Assembly (NCBI RefSeq): GCF_021608265.1
Contig: NZ_JAKIHP010000001.1
Span: 1,178,001 to 1,242,000 of the forward strand
Reading direction: 5' to 3'
DNA length: 64,000 nt
Origin: Flavobacterium wongokense
GTDB lineage: Bacteria; Bacteroidota; Bacteroidia; Flavobacteriales; Flavobacteriaceae
Shown here one piece after another: positions 8,250-17,271 of the stretch. Below the pieces are notes generated by a model. That model was given only the letters and a program-made list of their open reading frames with translations. It was not told the origin of the DNA and did not search any database. Positions within the stretch are counted from its first letter, which is position 1, and every line of letters starts with the position of its first letter. A program made the position numbers and the translations under genes.

Positions 8250-9632
8250 ATGAGTGTTTTAATTAAAAATGGAAGAATTATTACAGCTGCCGATGATTAT
8301 GTAGCTGATATTTATATAGAAGGCGAGTCGATTGCACAAATTGGCAAAAACTTAGATGTCAATGCCGATACGGTTATTGATGCCTCAGGAAAATTGGTAA
8401 TGCCAGGCGGAATCGACCCACACGTGCATTTAGACATGCCTTTTATGGGAACCTATTCGAGCGACAATTATGAAACCGGAACACGCGCCGCACTATTTGG
8501 TGGGACCACAACCGTAATCGATTTTATCCTACAAACGCAGGGCAAAAGCCTGCAGTCTGCTTTAAATGAATGGAAAGGCAGAAGTGATAACAACGCCGTT
8601 GGCGACTATAGTTTCCATATGGCGGTAACCGATTTTAATGAAGAAACCAAAAAGGAAATCCAACATTTTATAGAGAACGAAGGCATCACTTCCTTCAAAA
8701 CATTTATGGCTTATAAAGGAGCCTTAATGATTGACGACCGTCAAATGATTGGCCTTCAGGAAGAAGTCAAAAAACACGGCGGATTAATTAATGTGCACGC
8801 TACCAATGGCGACATGATTGATTATCTGATTGCCAAACACAAAGCAGAAGGAAAACTTTCTCCATTATATCATTATCTGTCACAACCAGAAGTTACCGAA
8901 GCAGAAGCGAGCGAACGTTTTGTGGATATGATCAATTACACTGGCTGTCCGGGTTATATTGTCCACCTAACTTGTGAAGGCGCTTTGAATGCAGTGCGAA
9001 ATGCCACCAGAAGAAACCAAAATGTATTTGTAGAAACCTGTATCCAATATTTGTTGTTGGATGCAAGTTTGTATGAGCAGAATTTTGAGGGAGCCAAATG
9101 GGTAATGTCGCCACCACTTCGTGAGAAGAAAGATCAGGAAACGCTTTGGGCAGGACTGAATCAGGGAATGGTACAGGTTGTTGCAACCGATCATTGCCCC
9201 TTTATGTGGGAACAAAAACTGATGGGGAAAGATGACTTCTCCAAAATCCCAAACGGACATCCGGCAATCGAAAACCGTATGGAATTGCTTTTCAGCGAAG
9301 GCGTAAACAAAGGAAGAATCACATTAAATAAATATGTAGAAGTGGCTTCAACCAACGCAGCCAAAATCTTTGGTATGTTCCCTAAAAAAGGAACCATTGC
9401 CGTAGGAAGTGATGCTGATATTATCCTGATTGATGCGAATGAAAAACATACGATTTCAGCAAAAACCCATCACATGAATGTAGATTACAGTGGTTATGAG
9501 GGCTGGGAATTGACAGGAAAAATAAAAACCGTTTTGCTTCGCGGACAAGTAGTAATCGACAATAACGAATGCAAAGCCCAAAAAGGCTACGGCAAATTTG
9601 TAAAGCGAAATAAAGTTCAAGGAAAAATCTAA
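8250..9632 (+). CDS. Dihydropyrimidinase (D-hydantoinase family)
   Basis: Hydrolyses 5,6-dihydrouracil or dihydrothymine to the N-carbamoyl-beta-amino acid, the second pathway step. The 460-residue amidohydrolase shows the whole binuclear metal site: H58 and H60 in DPHVHLD, the carbamylated lysine K150 in SFKTFMAYK, H183 in NVHATNGD, H239 in GYIVHLTC and D314 in VATDHCPF. Most of these positions coincide with those of well-studied bacterial hydantoinases. The C-terminus has the usual SDADIILID strand. It is preceded and followed by AT-rich palindromic spacers. Confidence 0.94.
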   Translation: MSVLIKNGRIITAADDYVADIYIEGESIAQIGKNLDVNADTVIDASGKLVMPGGIDPHVHLDMPFMGTYSSDNYETGTRAALFGGTTTVIDFILQTQGKSLQSALNEWKGRSDNNAVGDYSFHMAVTDFNEETKKEIQHFIENEGITSFKTFMAYKGALMIDDRQMIGLQEEVKKHGGLINVHATNGDMIDYLIAKHKAEGKLSPLYHYLSQPEVTEAEASERFVDMINYTGCPGYIVHLTCEGALNAVRNATRRNQNVFVETCIQYLLLDASLYEQNFEGAKWVMSPPLREKKDQETLWAGLNQGMVQVVATDHCPFMWEQKLMGKDDFSKIPNGHPAIENRMELLFSEGVNKGRITLNKYVEVASTNAAKIFGMFPKKGTIAVGSDADIILIDANEKHTISAKTHHMNVDYSGYEGWELTGKIKTVLLRGQVVIDNNECKAQKGYGKFVKRNKVQGKI

Positions 9633-9635
9633 AAA

Positions 9636-9728
9636 CTATTTTGAATTCTAAATTCTAAATTTTGAATGAACGCACCCTTTATAGCTTTCACAAATAATTT
9701 AAAATTTAAAATTCAAAATTCAAAATTA
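9636..9728. repeat. AT-rich palindromic spacer, copy 3
   Basis: The left arm (about 9637-9668, TTTTGAATTCTAAATTC-type) and right arm (about 9694-9727, AAAATTTAAAATTCAAAATTC-type) are mutually complementary and separated by about 25 mixed bases. It lies between the dihydropyrimidinase and ureidopropionase genes. Confidence 0.72.
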
Positions 9729-9734
9729 TAAGGA

Positions 9735-10598
9735 ATGAGGATAGTAAAATCAGGTTTAATCCAATTGAGTTTGGCCAAAACCGAAGGCGAAGGAACGATT
9801 CCCGAAATCATGGAAGCGATGTTGCAAAAACACATTCCGTATATCGAAGAGGCAGGAAAACAAGGTGTTCAGATTTTGTGTTTCCAGGAAATCTTCAACA
9901 CACCCTATTTCTGTCCGGGACAGGATTCCGCTTGGTATGCTTCGGCAGAAAGCGTTCCTGGTCCAACTACCGAAAGAATGCAGGAATATGCGAAGAAGTA
10001 CAATATGGTAATCATTGTTCCGGTATATGAAAAAGACCAGGCTGGAGTTTTGTACAACACCGCCGCAGTCATTGATGCTGATGGAAGTTATTTGGGCAAA
10101 TACCGCAAAAACCATATTCCACAGACTGGTGGTTTCTGGGAGAAATATTTCTTCAAACCAGGCAATTTAGGCTATCCTGTTTTCCAAACGAAGTACGCGA
10201 AAGTCGGGGTATACATTTGCTATGACAGGCATTTCCCAGACGGCGCAAGATGCCTCGGATTGAATGGTGCCGAAATCGTTTACAATCCATCAGCAACCAC
10301 TGTTGGGCAATCCCAATATTTATGGAAACTCGAACAGCCGGCTCATGCCGTGGCCAATGGTTATTTCATGGGCTGCATCAACCGTGTCGGAATTGAAAAA
10401 CCATGGAATCTGGGAAGATTTTACGGAACGTCTTATTTCGTGAATCCTTTGGGCGAAATCTTTGCCTGCGCTTCCGAAGACAAAGACGAACTTTTGGTAG
10501 CCGAATTCGACTTGGATCTGATTGAACAAATCCGTGGCAAATGGCAGTTCTACCGTGACCGCAGACCTGAAACCTATGGAGAAATCACGGCACCGTAA
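9735..10598 (+). CDS. Nitrilase-superfamily N-carbamoyl-beta-alanine amidohydrolase
   Basis: Expected to hydrolyse N-carbamoyl-beta-alanine (ureidopropionate) to beta-alanine, CO2 and ammonia, the third pathway step. The 287-residue protein has the complete Glu-Lys-Cys triad of the carbon-nitrogen hydrolase fold: E52 in CFQEIFNTPYF, K125 in GKYRKNHIPQ and C162 in VYICYDRHFPDGAR. The FP(D/E)GAR stretch after the cysteine is typical of beta-ureidopropionase and related carbamoylases. A second candidate for the same step, an M20 family amidase, lies at the operon end, so the two may split substrates derived from uracil and thymine or from hydantoins. Confidence 0.88.
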   Translation: MRIVKSGLIQLSLAKTEGEGTIPEIMEAMLQKHIPYIEEAGKQGVQILCFQEIFNTPYFCPGQDSAWYASAESVPGPTTERMQEYAKKYNMVIIVPVYEKDQAGVLYNTAAVIDADGSYLGKYRKNHIPQTGGFWEKYFFKPGNLGYPVFQTKYAKVGVYICYDRHFPDGARCLGLNGAEIVYNPSATTVGQSQYLWKLEQPAHAVANGYFMGCINRVGIEKPWNLGRFYGTSYFVNPLGEIFACASEDKDELLVAEFDLDLIEQIRGKWQFYRDRRPETYGEITAP

Positions 10599-10607
10599 AT
10601 TTTATAA

Positions 10608-12020
10608 ATGACTATTAAAAAACCAACCAAGAATATGAGTATTAAAAATAACCGATTAACCACAGCCGAATATCAGGAAAACTTTGCTGATATCCATCCG
10701 CCATTTGAAACATCGGATGCAGCTTTGGTAGAAGCCAACCGTTGTTTGTTCTGCTATGATCCACCTTGTATGAAATCGTGCCCAACATCCATCAACGTAC
10801 CGAAATTCATCAAACAGATTGCTACAGAAAACCTAAAAGGCTCGGCACATACCATTTTTTCATCCAACATCATGGGTGCAGGATGCAGCAAGGTTTGTCC
10901 TGTAGAAAAACTATGCGAAGGCGCATGCGTATACAATCTGATGCACGAAGAACCAATCAATATCGCCCGTTTGCAACGCTATTCAACCGAAAAGGCAATG
11001 GACAACAACTGGCAGTTATTTGACAGGAAACCTTCTAAAGGGAAACGTGTCGCTATTGTTGGTGCCGGTCCGGCCGGATTGAGCTGCGCCCATACTTTGA
11101 GCCGTGAAGGTATCGATGTAACGATTTATGAAAAGGAAGCCAAAGGCGGTGGATTGATGACCTACGGAATTGCAGCGTACAAAGTTACGCCCGAATTCTG
11201 CGAAGATGAGGTAAATTACATTACTTCCATTGGCGGAATTGAAATCAAATACAATCACGAGCTCGGAAAGGATATCACGATTGAACAACTCCAAAAAGAT
11301 TACGATGCAGTCTATCTGGCGTTTGGTGTCGGAATGGCACGTCAGCTTGATATTCCGGGCGAACATTTATTTGGCGTGACCGATGCCATCAAATTCATTT
11401 ACGATTTACGCGATAACGACCACTCGACAATTGCCGTTGGAGATAAGGTTGCTGTAATAGGGATGGGAATGACCGCTATTGATGCGGCAACTCAGGCGAA
11501 AAGATTAGGCGCTTCCGAAGTGCATTTGGTTTACAGAAGGACTCAGGCCGAAATGCCTTGTACCGAAAAGGAACTCAATATTGCCAAATTGGACGGTTGC
11601 AATATCATATGGCTGGCCGCTCCAAAAGAAATCATCGGCAATGGTGGAAATGTGACCCAATTGGTTTGCGATGTAATGAAACTCGGCGAACCTGACGGAA
11701 GTGGAAGAAGAAGTCCAATAGCATCAGGGGAAACATTTACATTGGATGTAGATATGGTTATCAAAGCTGCCGGTCAAATGCCATTTTCGGATTTGGTCAA
11801 TGAAGAAAGCCTTGAAAATAACAACGGCAAAGTTGCGGTTCAGGGCAAATCAAAAACCAGCTTAAACAATGTTTTTGCCGGAGGCGATTGTGTCAACGGA
11901 GGACGCGAAGTTGTGGATGCAGTACAGGCAGGAAAAGATGGCGCAGCTGCAATTTTGAAACAGATTGTCTCACCGGATTACATTATCGAATCCGAATTAA
12001 AACCAACCTTTAACAATTAA
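10608..12020 (+). CDS. preT: NAD-dependent dihydropyrimidine dehydrogenase, flavin subunit
   Basis: The electron-input half of the enzyme that reduces uracil or thymine to the dihydro form. It is a GltD-like protein of 470 residues: an N-terminal cysteine-rich region (CLFCYDPPCMKSCP, then GCSKVCPVEKLCEGAC) for iron-sulfur clusters, an FAD-binding VAIVGAGPAGLSCAH motif, and a second Rossmann site VAVIGMGMTAIDAA for NAD(P). The C-terminal FAGGDCVNGG is the usual flavoprotein ending. It is four bases upstream of preA, matching the PreT-PreA pair of E. coli. Start ATG 10608 is used; an ATG nine codons in is possible. Confidence 0.93.
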   Translation: MTIKKPTKNMSIKNNRLTTAEYQENFADIHPPFETSDAALVEANRCLFCYDPPCMKSCPTSINVPKFIKQIATENLKGSAHTIFSSNIMGAGCSKVCPVEKLCEGACVYNLMHEEPINIARLQRYSTEKAMDNNWQLFDRKPSKGKRVAIVGAGPAGLSCAHTLSREGIDVTIYEKEAKGGGLMTYGIAAYKVTPEFCEDEVNYITSIGGIEIKYNHELGKDITIEQLQKDYDAVYLAFGVGMARQLDIPGEHLFGVTDAIKFIYDLRDNDHSTIAVGDKVAVIGMGMTAIDAATQAKRLGASEVHLVYRRTQAEMPCTEKELNIAKLDGCNIIWLAAPKEIIGNGGNVTQLVCDVMKLGEPDGSGRRSPIASGETFTLDVDMVIKAAGQMPFSDLVNEESLENNNGKVAVQGKSKTSLNNVFAGGDCVNGGREVVDAVQAGKDGAAAILKQIVSPDYIIESELKPTFNN

Positions 12021-12024
12021 GATT

Positions 12025-13293
12025 ATGGCAGATATATCAACAGATTTTTTAGGCATAAAATCTCCAAATCCATTTTGGCTGGCCAGCGCGCCGCCAACAG
12101 ATAAAAAAATAAACGTAGTCCGTGCCTTTGAAGCAGGCTGGGGTGGCGTCGTATGGAAAACATTAGGTTCTCAGGTGAAGAATGTTTCCTCGCGTTATTC
12201 CTCTGTTAACTACGGTGGAAAACGCATGATGGGTTTCAACAATATTGAATTGATCAGCGACCGTCCATTGGAAATCAACTTACGCGAAATTACCGAAGTC
12301 GTAAAAATGTTCCCAGACAGGGCAATGATTGTTTCGCTTATGGCAGACAACGACAGAAAATCGTGGCACGAACTCATCATGAAAGCTGAAGATGCCGGAG
12401 CCATGGGCTTCGAACTGAACTTTGGATGCCCTCACGGAATGACTGAAAGAGGAATGGGTGCAGCTGTTGGACAAGATCCTGAAATTGCCAAAATGGTAGT
12501 CGAATGGGTAATGGAAAAAGCCACTATTCCTGTAATCACTAAGCTTACTCCAAATGTGCATTCGGTGGTTCCCACAGGAAGAGGCGCCGTTGAGGCAGGG
12601 ACAAATGCGTTGAGTTTAATCAACACGATTCAGAGTGTGACCGGTGTCGATTTGGATACTTTGGTTCCGAATCCGTATGTTGCGGGAAAAAGCGTTTTTG
12701 GCGGCTATTGCGGTCCGGCCGTAAAACCAATCGCCTTAAAAATGCTGACTACAATCGCTCAGGATCCGGTAACCAACAGAGTTCCAATTTCAGGAATAGG
12801 CGGAGTTAGTACTTGGAAAGATGCGGTTGAATTTATGCTTTTGGGCGCAACTTCCGTTCAGGTTTGTACCGCAGCGATGAATCACGGTTTCCGAATTGTA
12901 GAGGACATGTGCGAAGGATTAAACAACTGGATGGACGAAAAAGGCTATCAGAAAACAACCGATTTCATCGGGAAATCTGTTGAAAAAATCACGCATTGGG
13001 AAGATTTGGATATCAATTACCATCATATCGCCAACATCGATCAAAGCAAATGCATCCACTGCGGACTGTGTTACATCGCCTGCGAAGACACTTCACACCA
13101 GGCAATCAATGTCGACAGAGGCCAGCCTTACAACAATTATACGGTAAAAGATGAAGAGTGTGTGGGTTGTAATTTATGCAAACTCGTTTGCCCGGTTGAA
13201 GACTGTATCACTATGGAAGAACACCGCGTCGCTCCCGAATATGTAAACTGGAAAGACTGGCAGAGAGAAGGCCGTCCGTTGAATGATCATTAA
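12025..13293 (+). CDS. preA: NAD-dependent dihydropyrimidine dehydrogenase, catalytic subunit
   Basis: The FMN-containing catalytic half, related to dihydroorotate dehydrogenase, fused to a two-cluster ferredoxin tail. The barrel shows KTLGSQVKN, NLGCPHG-like NFGCPHGMTERGMG with the proton-donor cysteine at 135, and GIGGVSTW for phosphate binding. The C-terminus has two 4Fe-4S motifs, CIHCGLCYIAC and CVGCNLCKLVC. At 422 residues it has the usual length for PreA. Electrons would pass from NADH through PreT to these clusters and the FMN. It lies directly behind preT. Confidence 0.94.
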   Translation: MADISTDFLGIKSPNPFWLASAPPTDKKINVVRAFEAGWGGVVWKTLGSQVKNVSSRYSSVNYGGKRMMGFNNIELISDRPLEINLREITEVVKMFPDRAMIVSLMADNDRKSWHELIMKAEDAGAMGFELNFGCPHGMTERGMGAAVGQDPEIAKMVVEWVMEKATIPVITKLTPNVHSVVPTGRGAVEAGTNALSLINTIQSVTGVDLDTLVPNPYVAGKSVFGGYCGPAVKPIALKMLTTIAQDPVTNRVPISGIGGVSTWKDAVEFMLLGATSVQVCTAAMNHGFRIVEDMCEGLNNWMDEKGYQKTTDFIGKSVEKITHWEDLDINYHHIANIDQSKCIHCGLCYIACEDTSHQAINVDRGQPYNNYTVKDEECVGCNLCKLVCPVEDCITMEEHRVAPEYVNWKDWQREGRPLNDH

Positions 13294-13298
13294 ATAAT

Positions 13299-13382
13299 TA
13301 TTTTGAATTTTGAATTATAAATTTTGAATTGGTACTGCTCCAATCATCTTTCATTCAAAATTCAAAATTTAAAATTCAAAAT
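13299..13382. repeat. AT-rich palindromic spacer, copy 4
   Basis: The left arm (13299-13330, TTTTGAATTTTGAATTATAAATT type) and right arm (13352-13382, ATTCAAAATTCAAAATTTAAAATTC type) are near-perfect complements around a 20-base loop. The right arm ends two bases before the amidase ATG. Confidence 0.77.
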
Positions 13383-13384
13383 AA

Positions 13385-14620
13385 ATGAAAATTAATTCTT
13401 CTCGATTACAACAGTATTTCGAAGCGATGTCTGAAATCGGAAAAATTGGCGAAACCGGAACTTGTCGTCCAGCACATACTGCCTTGGAAAAACAGGGTTT
13501 TGAAATCGCAGGCAGTTGGATGAAAGAAGCAGGAATGTCGGTCCGAATTGACAATTTCGGAAACCTAATAGGAAGATTGGAAGGCAAAAATCCAGACTTA
13601 CCTGTTTTGATGATGGGCTCTCACCTCGATTCCCAACCTTATGGCGGCCGTTTTGACGGCGTAGCCGGAGTGTTGTGCGCGATAGAAGTTGTTCGAACGC
13701 TTCATGAAAACGGAGTTGTTCCTGAAAGACCCATTGAAGTAATTTCATTTGCCGATGAAGAAGGCTGGCGTTTCAACAAAGGCTTGTTTGGTTCCCGCGG
13801 AATCTTGGGCAAACTCGAAGAAGGCGAACTGCAAAGAAAAGATCAGGACGGAATCACACGCGAACAGGCATTAAAGGACTTTGGTTGCGACATTACCAAA
13901 TTCAAGGAATCAGAATACAAACCCGGAAGCATTTTTTGTTTCCTGGAATTACACATTGAACAAGGGCCGGTTTTGGATTTGGCACACAAACCAATCGGAG
14001 TGGTTTCGGGAATTTCAGGGCCATTGTGGTGGACCGTCAAACTCAAAGGAATGGCAGGTCATGCAGGATCAGTTCCAATGCCAATTCGGAAAGACGCTAT
14101 GGTTGGAGCTGCCGAAATCATCATCGCCTTAAACGAAATTGCAACCCAGGTTCCCGGAAATCCAACGGTTGGAACTGTTGGAACCTTGAAAGTTTTCCCA
14201 GCCTCAAGAAATATAATCGCAGAAGAAGTTGAAATGACGGTCGATTTACGCGATATCGATTTGGACAGAAGGAATCGTTATGAAAAACAGCTTCGCGACA
14301 AAATAGAATCCATTACCAAAAAACACAACCTCACGTATTCTATTTCTGAAGATACCAAAAGCGATCCGCGGTATTGCGCCGACTGGATTAAGGAAATCAT
14401 TCACGGTGAATGCGATAAGTTGAATTTAAATGCGCCCGAATTAATGAGCGGGCCATTCCATGATGCTTTAGCATTGTCGTATGTCTGCGATTACGGAATG
14501 ATATTTGTGCGCTGCAAAGACGGTATCAGCCACAATCCGCTGGAATATTCATCTTATGAAGATTTAGCGCTTGGAGCCAATGTTTTATTGGGAACAGTCA
14601 CACAAGTTTTAAAAAAATAA
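13385..14620 (+). CDS. M20-family Zn-dependent N-carbamoyl-amino-acid amidohydrolase
   Basis: A 411-residue member of the family that includes N-carbamoyl-L-amino-acid hydrolase, allantoate amidohydrolase and bacterial beta-ureidopropionase. Metal-binding motifs are visible: GSHLDSQPYGGRFDG with the first His and bridging Asp, FADEEGWRF with the Glu pair, LHIEQGP, and a late GPFHDALALS. It ends the pyrimidine operon and is followed by a terminator. It could share the carbamoyl-beta-alanine step with the nitrilase-type enzyme or serve the 2-methyl derivative from thymine; the exact substrate is not determined. Confidence 0.85.
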   Translation: MKINSSRLQQYFEAMSEIGKIGETGTCRPAHTALEKQGFEIAGSWMKEAGMSVRIDNFGNLIGRLEGKNPDLPVLMMGSHLDSQPYGGRFDGVAGVLCAIEVVRTLHENGVVPERPIEVISFADEEGWRFNKGLFGSRGILGKLEEGELQRKDQDGITREQALKDFGCDITKFKESEYKPGSIFCFLELHIEQGPVLDLAHKPIGVVSGISGPLWWTVKLKGMAGHAGSVPMPIRKDAMVGAAEIIIALNEIATQVPGNPTVGTVGTLKVFPASRNIIAEEVEMTVDLRDIDLDRRNRYEKQLRDKIESITKKHNLTYSISEDTKSDPRYCADWIKEIIHGECDKLNLNAPELMSGPFHDALALSYVCDYGMIFVRCKDGISHNPLEYSSYEDLALGANVLLGTVTQVLKK

Positions 14621-14655
14621 ACCAACTATACGCCATACAAAATCAAACAAAACGG

Positions 14656-14688
14656 GCCATCCTGCTTAAAAACGGGATGGCTTTTTTT
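14656..14688 (+). terminator. Intrinsic terminator of the pyrimidine operon
   Basis: GCCATCC and GGATGGC form a 7-bp stem with a 12-base loop followed by seven T, 35 bases after the amidase stop. Confidence 0.88.
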
Positions 14689-14733
14689 ATTCTGTTTCAA
14701 TAAATGTTATCTTTACTTTTTCAACACAAAACT

Positions 14734-15693
14734 ATGTCCAACAAAGACGTTAAAATACTTCACATTGACAGCAATCATCCACTATTGTGGAAGCAATTGG
14801 AAGAGGCAGGTTTTCAAAATGAAGCCGATTTTGATTCAAACAGAGCTGAAATTGAAGCCAAAATCCACAACTACCACGGTATTGTCATCCGCAGCAGATT
14901 CAAGATTGACAAGGAATTTATCGATAAAGCCACAAACCTCAAATTCATTGCCCGCGTTGGTGCCGGTTTGGAAAGCATCGATTGTGAGTATGCAGCATCC
15001 AAAAATATCCATCTGATTGCGGCTCCTGAAGGAAACCGTAATGCTGTTGGCGAACATGCATTGGGAATGCTTTTATCCTTAATGAACAAACTGAACCGCG
15101 CGGATAAATTAGTCCGTGAAGGGCATTGGATTCGCGAAGGCAATCGAGGCTATGAACTCGAAGGCAGGACCGTCGGATTGATTGGCTATGGCAATATGGG
15201 AAAATCATTTGCCAAAAAATTACGAGGATTTGATGTCGAAGTTTTGTGTTACGATATCCTTTCTAATGTTGGCGACGAAAATGCAAGACAGGTTTCGTTA
15301 CCCGAATTACAGGCAAAAGCCGATGTATTGAGCCTGCATATTCCGTGGACAAACTTGACGGATAAGATGATAAACGACAATTTCATCAATGCCTTTGCCA
15401 AACCGTTTTGGCTGATTAATACCTCACGCGGAAAAAATGTCGTGACTGATGATTTGGTTCAGGCATTGCAATCGGGAAAAATCCTTGGCGCAGGACTGGA
15501 CGTTTTGGAATACGAGAAATTATCTTTCGAGAATTTGTTTTTGGATACCGAAAAGCCAAAGGCTTTTGAATATTTATTAGAGGCAGAAAATGTTTTATTA
15601 ACGCCACACATCGCCGGCTGGACCTTTGAAAGCCATCAAAAACTGGCGCAGGTCATTGTGGACAAAATCGTGAAATTATATGAACAAGGTTAG
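14734..15693 (+). CDS. D-2-hydroxyacid dehydrogenase (NAD-dependent)
   Basis: A 319-residue oxidoreductase of the phosphoglycerate/lactate dehydrogenase type that interconverts a 2-hydroxy acid and a 2-oxo acid. It shows the NAD-binding VGLIGYGNMGKS, the substrate-binding Arg in INTSRGKNVV, the Glu of DVLEYE and the catalytic His in LLTPHIAGWT. Without the C-terminal ACT domain it is not a full SerA. An upstream in-frame ATG at 14704 would place the start just behind the preceding terminator; the ATG at 14734 begins a normal fold (SNKDVKILHIDSNH) and is preferred. It overlaps the next gene by 14 bases. Confidence 0.85.
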   Translation: MSNKDVKILHIDSNHPLLWKQLEEAGFQNEADFDSNRAEIEAKIHNYHGIVIRSRFKIDKEFIDKATNLKFIARVGAGLESIDCEYAASKNIHLIAAPEGNRNAVGEHALGMLLSLMNKLNRADKLVREGHWIREGNRGYELEGRTVGLIGYGNMGKSFAKKLRGFDVEVLCYDILSNVGDENARQVSLPELQAKADVLSLHIPWTNLTDKMINDNFINAFAKPFWLINTSRGKNVVTDDLVQALQSGKILGAGLDVLEYEKLSFENLFLDTEKPKAFEYLLEAENVLLTPHIAGWTFESHQKLAQVIVDKIVKLYEQG

Positions 15694-16081
15694 CTATTAT
15701 TTAGTTGTGTTTGTCGGCGCATTGACATTCCTGCAATTTATTCCTCACGCTTTCATGGGTTTTCCTGCTGTTTTGGATCACATCCAAAAAGGGGAAATCA
15801 GCGGAGAAGCGGTTCAGGGAATGCAGATGATTTGGATTTATTCCTCGATTATGATGCTGCTTTCCAGCATTTGGATGTTCTTTCTGGCAAAGCCAATTTT
15901 AGAGGGAAAGCATGTAGCGCGCGTACAGGTTTTGTATATAAGTATCGGGCTGATTGCCTTCGGATTGGGCTGTAGTTACATTGCACAGCAGTTTCTAAAC
16001 CACATGATTTTCTTTACCATTGAAGGCGTTTTATTATTACTGGCAGTAACGCTATTTTACAAAAAAGAGAAAAATGAGTAG
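15680..16081 (+). CDS. Small four-helix membrane protein, unknown function
   Basis: 133 residues with four predicted membrane segments (about 7-28, 50-70, 82-102 and 108-127) and a lysine-rich C-terminus. I do not recognise a named family. It overlaps the preceding dehydrogenase by 14 bases and the following VOC gene by 8, so it is translationally coupled to both. Confidence 0.75.
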   Translation: MNKVSYYLVVFVGALTFLQFIPHAFMGFPAVLDHIQKGEISGEAVQGMQMIWIYSSIMMLLSSIWMFFLAKPILEGKHVARVQVLYISIGLIAFGLGCSYIAQQFLNHMIFFTIEGVLLLLAVTLFYKKEKNE

Positions 16082-16472
16082 TCAAGATTTAAAAAGAGTC
16101 ACAGGTTTAGGTGGATTTTTCTTCAAGTGCGAAAACCCAAATGCTATCAAGGAATGGTATAAAAACCACCTTGGAATTCCGGTAGACCAATATGGCTGGA
16201 CCTTTTGGTGGAAGGACAAGGAAGGGAATGACTGCTCTACGCAATGGTCGCCATTTGATGCCAACACCAATTATTTTTCGCCAAGCGAAAAGCCATTCAT
16301 GATGAATTACAGGGTGCACGATTTGGAAGCTTTGCTAAAAGCCTTAACCGAAGAAGGTGTAACGATTGTAGGCGATATAGAGACCTATGACTATGGTAAG
16401 TTTGGCTGGATTTTAGACCTAGAGGGAAATAAAATTGAACTTTGGGAACCCAATGATAGTGCTTTCTTATAA
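16074..16472 (+). CDS. VOC-family (glyoxalase/bleomycin resistance fold) protein
   Basis: 132 residues with the vicinal-oxygen-chelate layout: LGGFFFKCENPNAIKEWYKNHLGI at the start of the first beta-alpha-beta unit, a middle FSPSEKPFMMNYRV, and a C-terminal DPxGNxIELWEP-like segment (LDLEGNKIELWEP) whose Glu usually binds metal. The natural substrate is unknown. It begins inside the end of the preceding membrane-protein gene. Confidence 0.82.
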   Translation: MSSQDLKRVTGLGGFFFKCENPNAIKEWYKNHLGIPVDQYGWTFWWKDKEGNDCSTQWSPFDANTNYFSPSEKPFMMNYRVHDLEALLKALTEEGVTIVGDIETYDYGKFGWILDLEGNKIELWEPNDSAFL

Positions 16473-16524
16473 TTTTTTATATTTTAGTCGAATAAATAAA
16501 AACCAATAAAAAAACCAAAATATT

Positions 16525-16863
16525 ATGGACGCACAAAAAGTTGACATGTTTATGATGATGAATGCAAAGTATTTCGAAAGCCATCATTTAAATGCCATTA
16601 GGGAAAAACTATTGACCCTTGACGAATCAAAATGGGGATTAGTGCAAACAATGCAATTCAAAGATCCAACTACTTCTATAATTGTATCATTGCTTGGAGG
16701 CCAATTAGGAATCGATCGTTTTATGATTGGTGATACCGGAATGGGAATAGGTAAACTGTTAACTTGTGGAGGTTTGGGAATTTGGGCAATCATTGACTGG
16801 TTCCTGATCATGGGTGCAACCCGTGAGAAAAACATGGAAACGTTCCAAAATACATTTTATTAA
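16525..16863 (+). CDS. TM2-domain membrane protein
   Basis: 112 residues. After a polar N-terminal half the chain has two closely spaced hydrophobic segments with the family pattern: SLLGGQLGIDRFMIGDTGMG, GIGKLLTCGGLGIWAIIDWF, a DRF-type motif between them. TM2 proteins are small and of uncertain function. It starts a run of small membrane protein genes with gaps of 3, -4 and -1 bases, ending with an M48 peptidase, so these probably form one transcript. Confidence 0.85.
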   Translation: MDAQKVDMFMMMNAKYFESHHLNAIREKLLTLDESKWGLVQTMQFKDPTTSIIVSLLGGQLGIDRFMIGDTGMGIGKLLTCGGLGIWAIIDWFLIMGATREKNMETFQNTFY

Positions 16864-16866
16864 TAG

Positions 16867-17271
16867 ATGACCCGGAATAAGTTATATTCCTTATTGCTTA
16901 TAGCTTGTTTCGCCGGATTCATTTATCTTTTTTACCATATTCAAACCGTAACGGCAGACAATTTCAGAGCCTGTATCATCAAGAGTGTGACGGGATATCC
17001 TTGTCCGTCTTGTGGCACCACGCGCGCTGTTTCATTGCTTTTGCATGGGAAAATTATCGATTCTATAGTTCTGAACCCGTTTGGAATAATAGTTGCTATG
17101 ATGATGGCTGTCTTCCCGATTTGGGTAGTAATAGATATCGTTCTTAAAAAAGATACCTTTTTCAGGGCTTATGAAAAAGCAGAAGCTACTATAAGGAAAC
17201 CTTGGCTTGCCACGATTTTAATAGCATTGGTACTTCTCAATTGGATTTGGAATATATACAAACATTTATGA
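16867..17271 (+). CDS. DUF2752 membrane protein
   Basis: 134 residues with three hydrophobic segments and the family hallmark C-x-x-K...GYPCPSCGTTRAVSLLLHG, a CPxCGxTR motif at the start of a helix, suggesting metal or disulfide chemistry at the membrane. Function is unknown. Three bases follow the TM2 gene and its stop overlaps the next start (ATGA). Confidence 0.85.
   Translation: MTRNKLYSLLLIACFAGFIYLFYHIQTVTADNFRACIIKSVTGYPCPSCGTTRAVSLLLHGKIIDSIVLNPFGIIVAMMMAVFPIWVVIDIVLKKDTFFRAYEKAEATIRKPWLATILIALVLLNWIWNIYKHL

Noticed and set aside
5275..13382. CRISPR-like interpretation of the AT-rich spacers
   Set aside because: The units are palindromic, not regularly spaced and lie one per gene gap with no variable spacers or cas genes.
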